From Nicotiana tabacum (Eukaryota; Streptophyta; Magnoliopsida; Solanales; Solanaceae): a DNA stretch of 64,000 nucleotides. The DNA lies in NCBI RefSeq assembly GCF_000715075.1, contig NC_134097.1, positions 129,392,997 to 129,456,996 of the forward strand, given 5' to 3'. Positions 23,355-36,320 of this stretch are shown piece by piece. The notes beneath the pieces were generated by a model, which worked only from the letters and a program-made list of their open reading frames with translations, made no database searches and was not told the origin of the DNA. Position numbers and translations under genes: made by a program. Numbering within the stretch: position 1 is the stretch's first letter; the number at the start of each line of letters is the position of its first letter.

Positions 23355-24645
23355 TAATGGTATTAACACACACAATCTTGAGACCCAAGGAGACCAGTAT
23401 CAACACGAGGATTCAATCAGGAATACCCGCAATGATGGAAACGATGCCATGCGAGTTTATCGCAGGCGGCACCCGAGACATGTTCGTGAGGAGACTCTTG
23501 ATGATGCTGAAGAGGAGCATGTTGTTAAAGTAGTAAGGGTCCTACAGGGGAAACAAGAGGTCATTTTAGGCCTCTTCACACGGCAGATTAAGGTTATAAC
23601 ATAACTAAAACAGGCATTGTTAGGTTCTTCCAATAATGTGAATGGACGAGGTCTAGTTACTCCCGGTGCCCCCACAAATCAAACAACGCATAAAGTCAAC
23701 AATAACACCCCGAAAGACGAGGTCGGCTTCGATGGGGCCAGGGGAATGGGTCCAGTCATAACAACGAGAGCGATCCCTTCACAAGTGAACTCTTACGTTT
23801 TATAAGGGAAGTGAACACCCGCGTGGACTAAATCCCAGGTGCACCATCGGTTCTGAAGGGGGCGGACTCAAAAAAGTACACGCAGGTGCCATACAAACCA
23901 AGTGTGGCACGAGAATTAATCCCGAAGCGGTTTAAAATGCCCTACGTGCGAAAATATGATGGTACTTTGGACCCTTAGGAGCATATTACCACCTATACAA
24001 CGACGGTGAAGGGGAATGATTTAGCTCCCCATGAGATTGAACCTATTTTGCTGAAGAAATTCGGAGAGACCCTCATGACGGGAGCCTTGATGTGGTATTC
24101 GCTATTGCCCAAACATTCCATAGATTTCTTTGAGATGCTCGTGAATTCTTTTGTTAAGGACCATGCCGGAGCCAGAAAGATGCAGGCCCGAAAGACCGAC
24201 ATATTCAGAATTGTGCAAGGAGAGTCCGAGTTGCTACGGGAATTTGTCACCCAGTTCCAAAGGAAAGAATGTTGCTCCCGACTGTTTCGTATAAATAGGC
24301 GGCTGAAGCATTCACCAAGGATCTGAATCCGAGAAGTTTTGATGCTTCTTAGAAGTTGAAGGAATGCTTGCTTGAGTTCCAAGAGACGACTTGGGCGGAT
24401 GTTCACAACCGATACGAGTCCAAGATAAAGATTGAAGATGATCAAATTGGCTTTCTGGCACCGGCAAAAGGTCGGGAGAACAATAAAGAAAAATTAAGAG
24501 ACAATTTCGACACAAATAGATGGTCTTCGAGGGGACGGTTTTTGCCCTACAAACGGGCTGAAGGATGTGGCAGAGGTTTTCGATCGTCAGACAGGTTCGT
24601 TACCAACAAAAGAACTTATCGTAGTCGGAACAATAGATCATTGTA
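23355..24645 (+). pseudogene. Tat gag, broken by stops and frameshifts
   Basis: Gag packages element RNA. The recognisable retrotransposon gag core is at about 23880-24290: IPKRFKMPYVRKYDGTLDP, then GALMWYSLLPKHSIDFFEML, VNSFVKDHAGARKMQ and ESELLREFVTQFQRKE. Further on, KIEDDQIGF and the basic, Arg/Gly-rich RGRFLPYKRAEGCGRGF segment continue to about 24645. The reading frame is interrupted several times, for example by a stop after the LDP motif at about 23978 and a frameshift near 24285. Confidence 0.85.
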
Positions 24646-25057
24646 GGACAAAGAAACGTCAGCTTCTCAGGATCCCTCCTATCCCAGGCTATCAGGATAC
24701 AACTTCAACGTCAGTGTAGTAGAGTTGGTATCAGCTATGAGGAATATTAAATAAGCACGTTTCCTGAAGCTGATGATGTCCAATCCTATCCAGAGGGACC
24801 CCAATTTGTGGTGCGAATATCCCGGGACGAATGGCCACCGGATTGGGGATTGCTGACATCTGCGTGAAGATGTGGTGATGTTACTGAAAAATGGCCATCT
24901 TAGGGAATTCTTAAGTGATCGGAACAAGAACATTATGGTTGCAACCATGATAACGCGGAGCCCTCGAAAATAGGAGAAGATCCCCCGTGCCAAACAATCA
25001 ACATGATCTTCGGGGGGAAATGAGATCAACAGGATTACCTTCTCGGTAGCAAAAAAG

Positions 25058-25603
25058 ATGAAGTTATCAGTCAACCACAACAAAAGACTCCAGGAAGTTG
25101 CTAAAGATGACATCACTTTCATGGAGGAGGATGTAGACGGACTGTTGCTACCGCACAACGATGCATTGGTAATTTCTCTAAATGTATTAGATTTTAAAAT
25201 CAAGCGTGTTCTGATGGATCCAGGAAGTTCGGCCAATATCATACAATATAGGGTATTAGAGCAAGCCAAACTTACCGAAAGCATCATTCCGACCACAAAA
25301 CTCATCGTCGAGTTCAACCTCGCAAGCGTAACGACTCGAGGGGAGATCCTACTACCTACAAATGCTGGGGGGAGGGTGATGAAAACAACCCTTTTCGAGG
25401 TTGTGGACGGTGATATGGGTTATAACATTATTCTGGGAAGACCATGGTTGCACGAGATGAGAGTTGTACCATCAACATATCATCATTTGTTGAAATTCCC
25501 AACTCCCGAATGGATCAAACAGATAAAAGGCGATCAACTAGAGGCGAGGGAAGTGAATGTAATTTTGGTCTCCAGTAGCAAAGGAAAGGAGTATGCGGCA
25601 TAG
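25058..25603 (+). pseudogene. Tat aspartic protease region
   Basis: An open frame of 181 codons carries VLMDPGSSANIIQYRVLEQ, the protease active-site block of Tat elements (usually D-x-G-S-S-A-N/D), followed by FEVVDGDMGYNIILGRPWLH, the second conserved protease block. Gag-pol fusion would normally continue on both sides but is interrupted. Confidence 0.85.
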
Positions 25604-25660
25604 CAATTACAGGAACTGGCGCCTTCTCCTGAATCAATTAAAGTTAACTAGGGGGAAGAA

Positions 25661-26710
25661 GTGTCGGAATCTTATCAGGTGCCAAGATATTTCCAGGTAC
25701 CAGAAGAGACAGACGCAATGAAATCCATAGCGGAAGAGCTCGAAGAAGTTGCATTGTTTGAAAAGTTGTTGGAGAGGAAATTCCACTTGGGAATAGGACT
25801 GCACCCCAATATTAGGTCTAGATTTATTGAATCTCTTAGGTATAATGCCGATTGTTTTGCATGGTCGCATGTGGAAATGATAGGCATCCTGATGGAAGTG
25901 GCCTTACAAAAGTTAAGCTTTGATCCCAGCATCCCTCCGGTAAGACAAAAGAAACGTCATATTGTGGAGGCCAGGAATAAATTCATCAAAAAAGAGGTAA
26001 TTCGCCTACTTGATATCGGTTCGATCCAAGAGGTAAAATTTCTATACTAGCTAGCTACCGTAGTAGTAGTTCTTAAGAAGAATAATAAATTTTGCATGTA
26101 TGTAGATTATAAGGACTTGAATAAGGCGTGCCCAAAGGACTCGTTCCCACTACCAAACATCGATCAAATAATTGATGCGAAGGCCGGGCACAAGTTAATG
26201 AGTTTCCTTCATGCTTAATTAGGGTACAACCAAATTAAGATGAACTCGGAGGATCAGGAAAAAACTTCGTTCATAACGAATTTTGGCACATATTGCTATA
26301 ATATGATGCCCTTCGGGCTAAAGAACGCCGAAGCCACTTATCAACGGCTCGTAAACAAGATGTTTGAAAAACGTATAGGAAAAACCATGGAAGTTTATAT
26401 AAACGATATGCTTGTTAAGTCTTTGAACACAGGTGATCACCTTAAGCATTTGCAAGAAACTTTTGACATCCTAAGGAAGCATAACATGAAGCTTAACCCC
26501 GAGAAGTGCGCATTTAGGGTCAGCTCTGGCAAGTTCCTACAATTTCTGGCATCATAGAGAGGGATTGCGGTAAACCCCGATAAGATAAAAGCCATTAAAG
26601 ACATTCTGGACCAGCTATAAAGCTTGAAAGAAGTTCAAAGGCTCATAGGGAGATTGGCCGCTTTGAGCAGGTTCATTTCCTGGTCATAAGAGAAATGCCA
26701 ATGTTTCTTC
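25661..26710 (+). pseudogene. Tat reverse transcriptase, catalytically dead
   Basis: RT would copy element RNA to DNA. Seen: PVRQKKRHI near 25938, YVDYKDLNKACPKDSFPLPN at about 26100-26157, NQIKMNSEDQEKTSFIT, YCYNMMPFGLKNAEATYQRL and LNPEKCAFRV. Motif A, normally FLDAYSGYNQ, reads FLHA-stop-LGYNQ at about 26205-26238. Motif C, normally YVDDM, reads YINDM at about 26395-26410. Both losses hit catalytic aspartates. Stops after IQEVKFLY (about 26048) and FLAS (26555) break the frame further. Confidence 0.9.
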
Positions 26711-27258
26711 GCAGTGCTAAAAAAGAAAACAACTTTGAATGGACCCCGAAATGCCAGCAAGTGTTGAGAGATTTGAAAAGGTACTTGTCAAGCCCTCTGT
26801 TACTATCCAAAACTGAAGAAAGGTGAAAAACTGTTAATCTGCCTAGCAGTCTCGAAGGTAGCAGTAAGTGCTATTTTAGTCGATAAGGATGAAGGTATGT
26901 AATCTCCCATTTATTACGTTAGTAGAATTTTAATAGGAGCAGAAACTCGCTACCCGCACTTGGAGAAGCTGGCCGTAGCTCTCGTAGCCGCCGCTCGGAA
27001 GTTGAGGCCTTACTTCCAATATCACCTGATAACTATGGTGACCACCTTTCCCCTTTGGAATATTCTTCACAAACCTGAACTCTCGGGTAGATTGGCCAAA
27101 TGGGCCATCGAAATGAGTGGAATTGACATAGAGTATAAACTTAGGACTGCGATTAAGTCAAAAAATTTAGCTGACTTTATGGCCGATTTCAGTCCAGGAT
27201 TACTACCTCTAGCATCTAAAAAAGCAGTGATGGTGTCAGAATCGACATCGAGGGTTTA
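26711..27258 (+). pseudogene. Tat RNase H (RT-linked) region
   Basis: This follows RT. NNFEWTPKCQQVLRDLKRYL, YYVSRILIGAETRYPHLEKL, RKLRPYFQYH, SGRLAKWAIEMSGIDIEYKL and KNLADFMADF are the usual connector and RNase H blocks of plant gypsy elements. Frames shift near 26690 and 26820. Confidence 0.8.
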
Positions 27259-27480
27259 GAACTTATTTACAGATGGAGCTTCCAACGTAAAAGGGTTCAG
27301 GCTTGGCATAGTATTAACCACGCCTTCAGGAGAAACCCTAAGGCATGCCATAAGAACGGTCCCTTTTACTAACAATGAAGCAGATTATGAAGCTTTAATT
27401 GCAGGACTAGAATTGGCTCGGGGACTAGATTATGAGGTCATAAAAGTCAAATGCGACTCCAGATGGTGGTAAATCAGGTC
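27259..27480 (+). pseudogene. Second, archaeal-type RNase H domain
   Basis: NLFTDGASNVKGFRLGIVLT begins it and FTNNEADYEALIAGLELARG follows; these are the DGAS and NNEAEYEAL signatures of the extra RNase H acquired by Tat elements. It is interrupted by a stop before the C-terminal part, near 27470. Confidence 0.82.
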
Positions 27481-27644
27481 TACGAGATCTTTGAAACCAC
27501 AGAGGAGCGCATGCAATAATATGTGGTGAAGGTTTAGGCTCTGCTTGCTCGATTCTAGGAGTGGTAAATTCCACATATTCCAAGGGAAGAAAACGCAGAA
27601 GTGGATGCACTAGCTAACTCGGTTCATCAACGGAAATAAAAGGA

Positions 27645-28980
27645 TTGGATTTCGGGATGGTAGTACAGCTGATGCACTCAGTTCTGGACGCAGATAACTA
27701 CTATGAAGTAAATACGACTAACTTGGTTTGGGATTGGAGGAATGAGATCATTGAATATCTCGAACACAGGGAGTTGCCCCAAGACTCCAAGGCATCCCGA
27801 GCGTTGCGTGCCAAAGCAACACGATATAGCTTCAAAGGAGGCAACTGTACAGGAAATCTTTCCAAGGTCCGCTGGCCCGATGCTTGGGAGCGTCCGAAGC
27901 TAATTGTGTTATGCGAGAAGTCCGCGAAGGGATATGTGGAAATCATTCAGGCGCAGGCTCCTTAGTACTAAAACTGGTAAGTGCAGGATACTATTGGACC
28001 CGAATGGAACAAAATGCCAAAGCTTTTGTGCAAAAATGCGATAAGTGTCAACGCTTTGCACCACTGGTACATCAACCAGCAGAACCATTACACTTAGTTC
28101 TATCTCCATGACCGTTCATGAAGTAGGGAATGGATATCGTCGAACCGCTGTCGTCGACCCCCTAGTAAGGTAAGATTTATTTTAATTTTAACTGATTATT
28201 TTTCTAAATGGGTTACAACAGTTCCTTATCAGAAGATCAGCGAACGCGAGATGGTGGATTTATTGTGGGAGAACATAATTTGCAGATTTGGAATACCAAA
28301 AGAGATAGCATGCGATAACAAGCCACAATTTATAGGTGCAAAGTTCACAAAGTTTCTTGAAGATTTGAAAATCAAAAGAATCACATCTTTTCCCTATCAT
28401 CCGAGCACAAATGGTCAAGGAGAATCAACAAACAAAGTGATTATACAAAATCTCAAGAAAAGGTTGGAAGCGGCCAAAGGTAAATGGCCTGAGGAACTGC
28501 TTGGAGTGCTATGGGCGTACCGAACAATGACCAAATCAAGCACATAAGAAACTCCTTTTTCCCTTGTATACGAAGTAGAAGCCTTAATCCCAGTGGAAAT
28601 AGGGTAGCCCACCTTGAGATATTTCCAAGCAGATGAAGAGACAAACAACAAAGCAATGTTAATCAACTTGGAGCTACTCGATGAGCGCAGGAACTTGGCG
28701 CATATAAAAATGGCAGCCCAAAAGCAGATAACGGAAAGATATAATAATTAAAAAGTCAACCTCTGTTATTTCAAAGTAGGAGACTTGGTTCTAAGGAAAG
28801 TAACTCAAAACACCCAAGAACTCAACGTAGGGAAGCTAGGTCCAACCTCGGAAGGTTCCTAATGGGTTTTAGCTGTCACCGGGAAAGGTTCGTACGAGTT
28901 GGAGAATCAGGATGGAGAAAAGTTGCCAAGCAACTGGAATGTGGCACACCTCAAGAGATATTATTGTTGATGAACATCAC
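27645..28980 (+). pseudogene. Tat integrase, broken
   Basis: The zinc-binding region is at about 27940-28080 (NHSGAGSLVLKL ... FVQKCDKCQRFA). The core has ACDNKPQFIGAKFTKFLEDL (D) and STNGQGESTNK (E), separated by 35 residues as in the D,D35E enzyme family, at 28305-28440. The first aspartate block (MDIVEPLSSTP, about 28130) lies before stops. The C-terminal part is VGDLVLRKVTQNT ... NWNVAHLKRYY to about 28970. Integrase would insert the DNA copy, but frame breaks make it non-functional. Confidence 0.87.
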
Positions 28981-29997
28981 TTGTACTGAAAGTATGTGCT
29001 GCACTTTTTTTCCTTCGTCCAGTTTTTTTCCCAATTGGGTTTTTCTGGTAAGGTTTTTAACGAGGTAACAACGGAAAGCATACTATGAAGAAGGTTTCAA
29101 CTGTAGCAATAAGACCTTTAATAGCAAGGCACACAAGCAAAGAACCACTCTGGAGCGGTTAGATAGTCTTTTGCTCGGTAGTAAAATTTTCACCAGGAAA
29201 TTAAGTTTGCTATCAAGCAGATATTATCTGACCATTCACAAGTGTAAACCACTAGGGGATTGTTAGATAGTCTTTGGCTTGATAACATAAATTCCTTAGC
29301 GGAAGTGAAGTTTGTTCCCAAACTGAAGGTTATCTAGCAATTCATTAGTAGAATCCTCGAAGGTGCAAAACTTCCAGTGTTCCAATTCGCTTCCTTCGCA
29401 TTCGAACACTAGGGGGAAATAATATGAGGATATGACAATAATGACTGTCGCGTTGACTAGAAAACGAAAACAAAAAACATTTCTATATCATCGGGAACCG
29501 AGATTGCGCGGCCAGCCCCGTAGAAACAAGTTGTACAAGTTAGGCACAAGAAATGGCATTCTCTTTTTAGCATGGCGAATTCTCATGTACTTTTTAAAAA
29601 TGGAAGGAATAAAGTAAAGTCCTTTTATTTCTATCTTGTTTCTTGTCTGCACGATAGATTGATTTTGTCATTTGAAAGTTAAACAAGTACTTCAAATGCT
29701 AGTGCCATAATGAACAGGAGACGTCCTCTTCAAGAGCACCGTAAATATAAGAGGGCCCTCTCTTATAAAAACCCATCACAATAAAGGATTGATTTCGGAA
29801 GGACTTGTGCCAGAAATCCAAATGCTTTCGAGGGAAAATACACTCAAAGCCTTACATAATCAGACGCAAACATCAAAACTTGCGCAAAACATTTAAGCAA
29901 AAAAGAATGCAAAGATTAAAACTTGCATAAATTTTCAAACAAAAGAATGCAGAAAAACTCATGCAATACTTGAGAAAAAGATGTTCTTATTCACAAT
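28981..29997 (+). other. Non-coding tail of the Tat element after integrase
   Basis: No gene is present. Short purine-rich runs (CTAGGGGGAAATAATATGAG at 29409-29428) and two related segments (GTTAGATAGTCTTTTGCTCG near 29158 and GTTAGATAGTCTTTGGCTTG near 29262) occur. It joins across the Athila-like insertion to the antisense ORF region at 37071. Confidence 0.65.
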
Positions 29998-31328
29998 TGA
30001 CGAGCGCAAAACACACACTTAAATATGCTCACTAGTCGAATATAGTAAAATATAATATCGTATCCACAGGGATTGGAGCTAAACAATATTATCCTAGTTC
30101 GTAGTTAGATTGGTATCCAAGATGATCAACAATTTAGATTAATGTGATTAAAACTAAAATTAATTAAGAGTCTAAACTGTTGGCTAATGACAATCGATGC
30201 AAGTAATGAGCAAAGAAGGTTATCAATTGGGAGAAGATAGGATTGATAGGATAGGTACAAGACAAATATTTGGGATCTAACTCTAGATAATTCACTTCTA
30301 ATGTTCAAGTAAGTCTCTCGAATTCACTTGGTTGTTAGTTCAGTTGTTTAGTAGAAACTCCTCTCTCGATTAAGTCTCAACCTCACAAGATGAATCAATT
30401 TTAAGCACATGAAGATATGCAAGAATTCGTAGTGGATTGGTCTTTAGGAGAACCTCTCTCGATTACTAATTAGAATTAATGAATTCAACCAACAAAGTAA
30501 TGCAAAGATATCACAAGTTATGCCTCTCTCGATTACATGAACAAGTGAATATATATGCAACATTTAAAACATCCAAAACAATTCAATACATAAAAAGTAG
30601 AGTTAATATCTACAAATAATTATCAATACACCAAATCCATCAAACTCTAATGAAAACTACTCCATAGATATGGAGAAATTCATCACAAATATGTTTAAGT
30701 TAAAGGAAAACATAAAACGATCCAAACTCTTGTCTTGAGTGAGGATTGAATGATCAAATCCTTGCGCTTTTGCTTCTCCACATCCTCCTTAGCTTCCTTA
30801 GGTACAATATGTGTCAAAAGAGCTCAAAATAACGTTTTTACATGTATTTATACTAAGTAGGGTCGGGCCTAAACGAAAACACCTTCTTTTGCGCGAAATA
30901 GGATTCTAGCTCTGTTAAAAATGCGCAGGCGCGCCGCATGGGGCGACGCTCCAGGCGGGGCAACAATGGACTTTATCAAGGAGTGTGCAACTTTAAGGCA
31001 GCATCATTTTAGGCAGCCGCGGCATGCCATGCGCCGCTCCACGCACCGCGATTGTGGTTTTTTCTCAGAGCTCGCCTTTTTGCTTGATTTTTGAAGTTTA
31101 GACGTGGTTCTCGATACATGAACGTGATCCCAACTTAATCCTTTGGGCTTTTACACAGACTTCAAAGATCCAAATAGCTCGAATTCATTCTATAACATCT
31201 ACATAGCTCGGAACCACTCCTACAAGTCATAAAAATGCAATTAGTGCAAAACACTAGCAATTAAAGCTCAAACTCAACTAAAGTGCAGTAAATAAGTGAG
31301 TAAAATGCGGGATTATAGCCTACCATCA
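29998..31328 (-). repeat. 3' LTR of the Athila-like element
   Basis: 1331 bp, closely matching 35685-37070. It holds a segment (about 30992-31055) that the other LTR lacks, and it lacks the long AT run and about 40 bp present in the other. Confidence 0.92.
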
Positions 31329-32999
31329 ACACCCCAGACTTAAATCATTACTCGTTCTCGAGCAATCAAACCACACTTTATAAATACATGACCTTTTTAA
31401 ACAACTCTCCTAAATCATCACACCAAGAATATTTAACATAGACTAAGTACTCTAACGTAACATCCTCGCCTCAAGATTGACTCAAAAGCACCACGCATTA
31501 TTTATAACCCACTTACTTACTCTAACACAGAGGTCATCGACATTACCTTCCCTTTATGAATCAAGTTACCTCACACAACAATAGAGAGTAGTTCCACACA
31601 CAATAGAATTTAAGAACATTTAGGAGCTCAAGATAGAAAGAATTTACTCACTCTCAGAAAAAACATTCATATGCCACAAAAGACGTACCATAGGCTTCCC
31701 CGTAGTGTACTACTCTACTAATTGAGCTCATTCAATCAAGTATTAAGTAGGACTTTAACTGGTTATAATGTAGGCTGCAGGATGGGTAGGATACATTTAG
31801 ATATAAAAGTGACTACACCTCCCTAAGCACATTATACTTACACTTTACCTTTCAAAACCCCACACTTATATCAAACCATAACTCCACCTTCAAATTAATA
31901 TACATTAACTTCCTACTTCTTTAAGCATAATTACATCAAGAGTTACCACTTATCAATGAATATTTCTTTTCACAACAATACAACTATCATATATATTTTT
32001 TTCTTATTCAATTCAAGTGGCTCTTACTTTTTCAAAACAATGCACCTTTATCCTTATTTCAATAGTTCTACTCAAAAGCCAAACCAACCACCCCACACTT
32101 CAACTTTTACAAAGTTCATAATGAATTCAAGTGCTTATGAGAGGTACAAGGTTCAAATAGATAGTCCATTCAACAAATGGGTAAGGCTTGTAATGGGATT
32201 GCCAAAGAAACAGGATTACGGGCTCAAAGGGGTTAACTAAGATACATAACACATAGGTGGGTGAAAACATATAACTGGCTCAGCAAAGAAATGTATATAT
32301 CACTTCCAAGACTGAATAAAATTACTATTTCACTTTGCAAACACACGAAGCAAGTTCTAGACATCAAATGCAATGCACAGAATAACACAAAACCTTACAC
32401 GCACATGGCACATAACTCGCTCAGGATTGGACTTATCAAGACACTCTAGTCAAGGCAGTTAAGCTAAGTTAAAATCATACAATTTAAGGTACTTATACAA
32501 GAGTTAAAAACTGAGCCTAAGCGTCACAACTAAAGCACTCACTATTCTCAAGGCATAACTAAGTCAAGAAATATTTCTTCCAATTGAAATCACATCATAA
32601 GGTCTCCTACTTCTACAAAATAAAAACTAACTACACCTGGTTCAAATAAAACCCTTGGAAAAGAACCGCGACCCAAAGAAAAACCAAGGGGAAATTATTA
32701 CACTACCTAACAAAAGAAAATCATTTTGGTCTTTTTACTTCGACATTAATCCCTCAAGAAACCTGTCGAATGATATCCATCGTCAGGAAAAATCAAAAAT
32801 TTTAATTTTTTTATGTTTTTTCAATTTTTTCTGCTACTCAAACTAACAAAAACAAAACAAAACTAATAAAAGTAAAACTAAACTAATATACGAACATACA
32901 TATAACATACAAATATCCCTCACCCTACACTTTAAATTGTGGCATGTCCGCATGACACACAATTAAAAAGCATAAGGTAGAGGAAACTTTCCTGAATCT
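31329..32999 (-). other. Non-coding internal part of the Athila-like element
   Basis: This lies between the 3' LTR and the gag-protease end. No RT, RNase H or integrase motifs and no long ORF are present on the minus strand. The bases next to the LTR (minus strand AAGTCTGGGGTGT, about 31329-31341) are the likely priming tract. Plus-strand ORFs here are chance. Confidence 0.75.
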
Positions 33000-33560
33000 C
33001 TAGTCGAGGTCTGAATCAAAGTCGGGCTCCATTCCACGCACCCGAACTAGTGCACACATCCATGCATACATCTTATTCTCAACCTTTTTAGGGTATACCC
33101 CACACTTATCTTTCTCACTCAATGCAGCCTTCTCTTTCACGCCCTTCACTTTCCATTCAACACTTGCAGCTGACTTCTCCTTTTTCACCCTCTTTTCTAC
33201 ATTCATCTCAAAAGCCACCGTCTCCTCGCCGACTCTAAGCATGATATATCTATATTGATCTGCTAAGAATGGTCTTCCTAGGATAAGGGGTATCTCCTTT
33301 TTCTCCTCCATCTTTACCACTATAAAGTCTACAGGAAATACAAACTTATCCACCCCCACTAAGACATCTTCAACTATCCCCTCGGGTGTTATCTTTATTT
33401 GATCTGCCAGCTGTAATGATATTGGTGCAGACCTTATCTCCCCAATCTCATTCTCTAGTTTCATGTAAATAGACAAAGGCATTAGATTAATTGAGGCATC
33501 AGAATCACATAAAGATATATCAAAGTCAAGAGTGCCTACAGAGCAAGGTATAGTAAAACT
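33000..33560 (-). pseudogene. Athila-like protease, active site altered
   Basis: On the minus strand, LCDSDASINLMPLSIYMKL is the Athila protease block, where D-x-G-A-S is expected; glycine is replaced by aspartate. FPVDFIVVKMEE and IPLILGRPFLAD follow. The frame ends at a stop at about 33000 (ending DFDSDLD), with no pol beyond it. Confidence 0.82.
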
Positions 33561-33732
33561 CTCTGGATATCCACACTTTTGTGGGAGTTTGTTTTACAAG
33601 ATTGCACTGCAATGCTCTGTGAGTTTGACCACTGAGGTCTTTTATATCTTCCTTTTCTTTATAAGGATCTCCTTCGAGAACTTAGCATAAGCCGACATTT
33701 ATCAGAGAACTTTTGTGAATGGCAAATTTACA

Positions 33733-35405
33733 TTAACCTGTGCTCAGCATATCTAGAAATTTCTCAAACTGCTTGTCCAACTTTTCTCTATAGTGATTTT
33801 GGGGAAAAGGTAGAGCAGGCATATGCTCGCTCACATCATGTTCCTCCCTTCTCGAAGTTTCTTCCTTCTTATTTTTCTCAACTCCCTTCTTGCCTTTCTT
33901 CTTCTTATTATCTTCAGTTTTCAGCTGCTCCCCACTTTCTTTTTCAGGTATCACATCTTTTTGGATTGGAGTTCAACACTTGCCTACTTCTCAAGGTCAC
34001 AAAATTTACCATTTCTTTGGGATTCTTTTCAGTATCAGCTGGCAGAGTACCTAGCATTCTCTCAGACAATATATTTGCAATTTGTCCCACTTGTCTCTCC
34101 AAGTTACGCAAACATGTCCCAAGTTCTTTGATAGCTGCACCATGAGTATCTAGACTCTCATCCGTCTTGATAATAAATGACTTTATTAGATCTTCTAACC
34201 CAGACTGAATTGGCTGTTGAAGTTGAAATTGCAGCCTCTGCTGATTTTGGAAGCCCTGGGCTCCTTGTCCCTGAAATCTGAGGTTGTTTTGTTACCATGC
34301 ATTTGTTGTACCCCTAGGTGAACTCCATGAAAAATCGGGGTGCTTTTGATCCATTGCATTGAAGTTATAATTGCCCACAACATTCACTTCCTCCATTGAA
34401 GCTTGACACTCATGAGTAGGGTGTCCTCTTCCACATATGTCACATGCTACATGAGGCTCATTATGTATTGAGGCTAAGGTCAACTTTCTTATTTCTTTGG
34501 CCATGGCATCAAGCTTTACCTGCACAGATGTATTAGACTTGGTGAACACCAGTTGATCTTCTTCTTTTAGCAATCTTAGAGGGCCACTGATTTGCATTTT
34601 CAGATAACTCATCTAGAATAGTGACTATCTCCTCTGGAGTCTTCTTCATCAATGGACTTCTAGCTGTATTGCTCAATGTTCTGCGTGAGGCCGGTGTCAA
34701 TCTATCCCAAAAGTCCTGGAGTTGCATCTAGAGTTCAATTCCACTATGTTGATACTATTGCACAATCTCCTTAAACCTCTTCCATGCTTTAAACACGGTA
34801 TCAGTCTCGTTCTGGCAGATTTTATGGATTTCTCTTCTAAATTGGCTCGTCTTAGCCGAGGAGAAATATTTAGCAAGAAATTTTCTGGTCATATCCTCCC
34901 ATGTTCTAATTGATCCCTGGGGCAAGCTTTGAAGCCAGTGCTTTGCATTATCTTTGAGAGTGAAGGGGAATGCCCTTAAATAAACTACATCTTGTGACAC
35001 ATCATTGTATTGAAAGGTGTTCATTATCTCCTCGAAGTTCATTAGATGGTTATTTGGATCTTCGTTTTTCTTTACTCTGAAGACACAACAATTTTGAAGG
35101 GTTTGGAGTAACCTTTGATTCAACTCGAAATTATTAGCTACAACTGGAGGAGGTCTCATACTTGATAACCTTTGGTTGTAGACCAGTCTAGCATAATCGC
35201 CAAGTGGTCTCCCTTGGCCGGGAGATATGTTTCTGAACTGGTCTGGAACCAAAGGTTGATTGTGAGAAATTCTCTGAGCCATCTCTTCTTCATATGCAAT
35301 TTCTGCATCTCTAATAGCTGCTTTTTCAGCATCCCTTGCAGCTTTCTGTCTAAGTTGGGTTGCCTCCCTCGTGGCCAAATCAACATTATCATCATATCCT
35401 GCCAT
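33733..35405 (-). pseudogene. Athila-like gag, interrupted
   Basis: It starts with ATG at 35405. The first segment, 35405-34755, is open for 216 codons and has the gag core HLMNFEEIMNTFQYNDVSQD, LRAFPFTLKDNAKHWLQSLP and TWEDMTRKFLAKYFSSAKTS. Two stops follow at about 34755-34730. Then come MQLQDFWDRLTPASRRTL, KKTPEEIVTILDELSENANQ, and a CCHC knuckle CDICGRGHPTHEC at about 34400-34440. The Lys/Glu-rich end lies at 33954-33733. The long first segment suggests a fairly young insertion. Confidence 0.87.
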
Positions 35406-35660
35406 AGTTTCTTTGGTTGAGGATTACGACCTTCTCTATATTCTCGAGGATATTTCTTTCCTTCTTCAACTGTCGCAGTTATCTCTCGATTTCTGGTTAG
35501 TATGGTTGCACTTCTTTCCTCGAAGATCGAGTCATACACCAATCTAACCTGTAGCCTGCGCAAAGTCAAAGAACACTAAGCATAAAAAGAGAAAAATAAA
35601 ATAAAAGGAAAAATTCCTGAATTAGCACTACAAACTATTTCTAACACTATTGATTGTCAA

Positions 35661-35678
35661 TCCCCAACAACGGCGCCA
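35661..35678 (-). other. Primer binding site of the Athila-like element
   Basis: On the minus strand TGGCGCCGTTGTTGGGGA lies six bases inside the 5' LTR. This is the primer site common in Athila elements, usually assigned to tRNA-Asp. Confidence 0.85.
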
Positions 35679-35684
35679 AAATTT

Positions 35685-36271
35685 TGACAAGCGCAAAACA
35701 CACACTTAAATATGCTCGCTGGTCAAATATAGTAAAATATAATATCGTATCCATAGGGATTGGAGTTAATCAGTATTATCATAATTCATAGTTATCCAAG
35801 ATGATCAACAATTAAGATTTATGTGATTAAACACTAAAATTAACTAAGAGTCTAAACTATTGGCTAATGATAATTGACGAAGTAATGAGCAAAGAAGGTT
35901 ATCAATTGGGAGAAGATAGGCTTGATAGGATAGGTGCAAGATAAATGTTTGGGATCTAACTCTAGATAATTCACTTCTAATGTTCAAGTGAGTCTCTCCA
36001 ATTCACTTGGTTATTAGTTTAATTATTTAGTAAAAACTCCTCTCTCGATTAAGTATCAACTTCATAAGATGAATCAATTTTAAGCACGTGAAGATATTAA
36101 GAATTCGTAGTGGATTGGTCTTTAGGAGAACCTCTCTCGATTATCCTCCTAACTAGATTTAATCAACAATTCAACTAGCATCTTCCGATTACTAAGCAGA
36201 ATTAATAAATTCAACCAACAAAGTAATGCAAAGATATCACAAGTTATGCCTCTATAGATTACATGAACAAG

Positions 36272-36320
<49 letters not shown>

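Noticed and set aside
24679..25317. Long minus-strand ORF of 212 codons
   Set aside because: It lies opposite the Tat gag-protease region, which has recognisable protease blocks on the plus strand; the minus frame shows no family features.
31956..32449. Plus-strand ORFs that could be a small host gene
   Set aside because: They are inside the non-coding part of the Athila-like element, with low-complexity composition and no family features.
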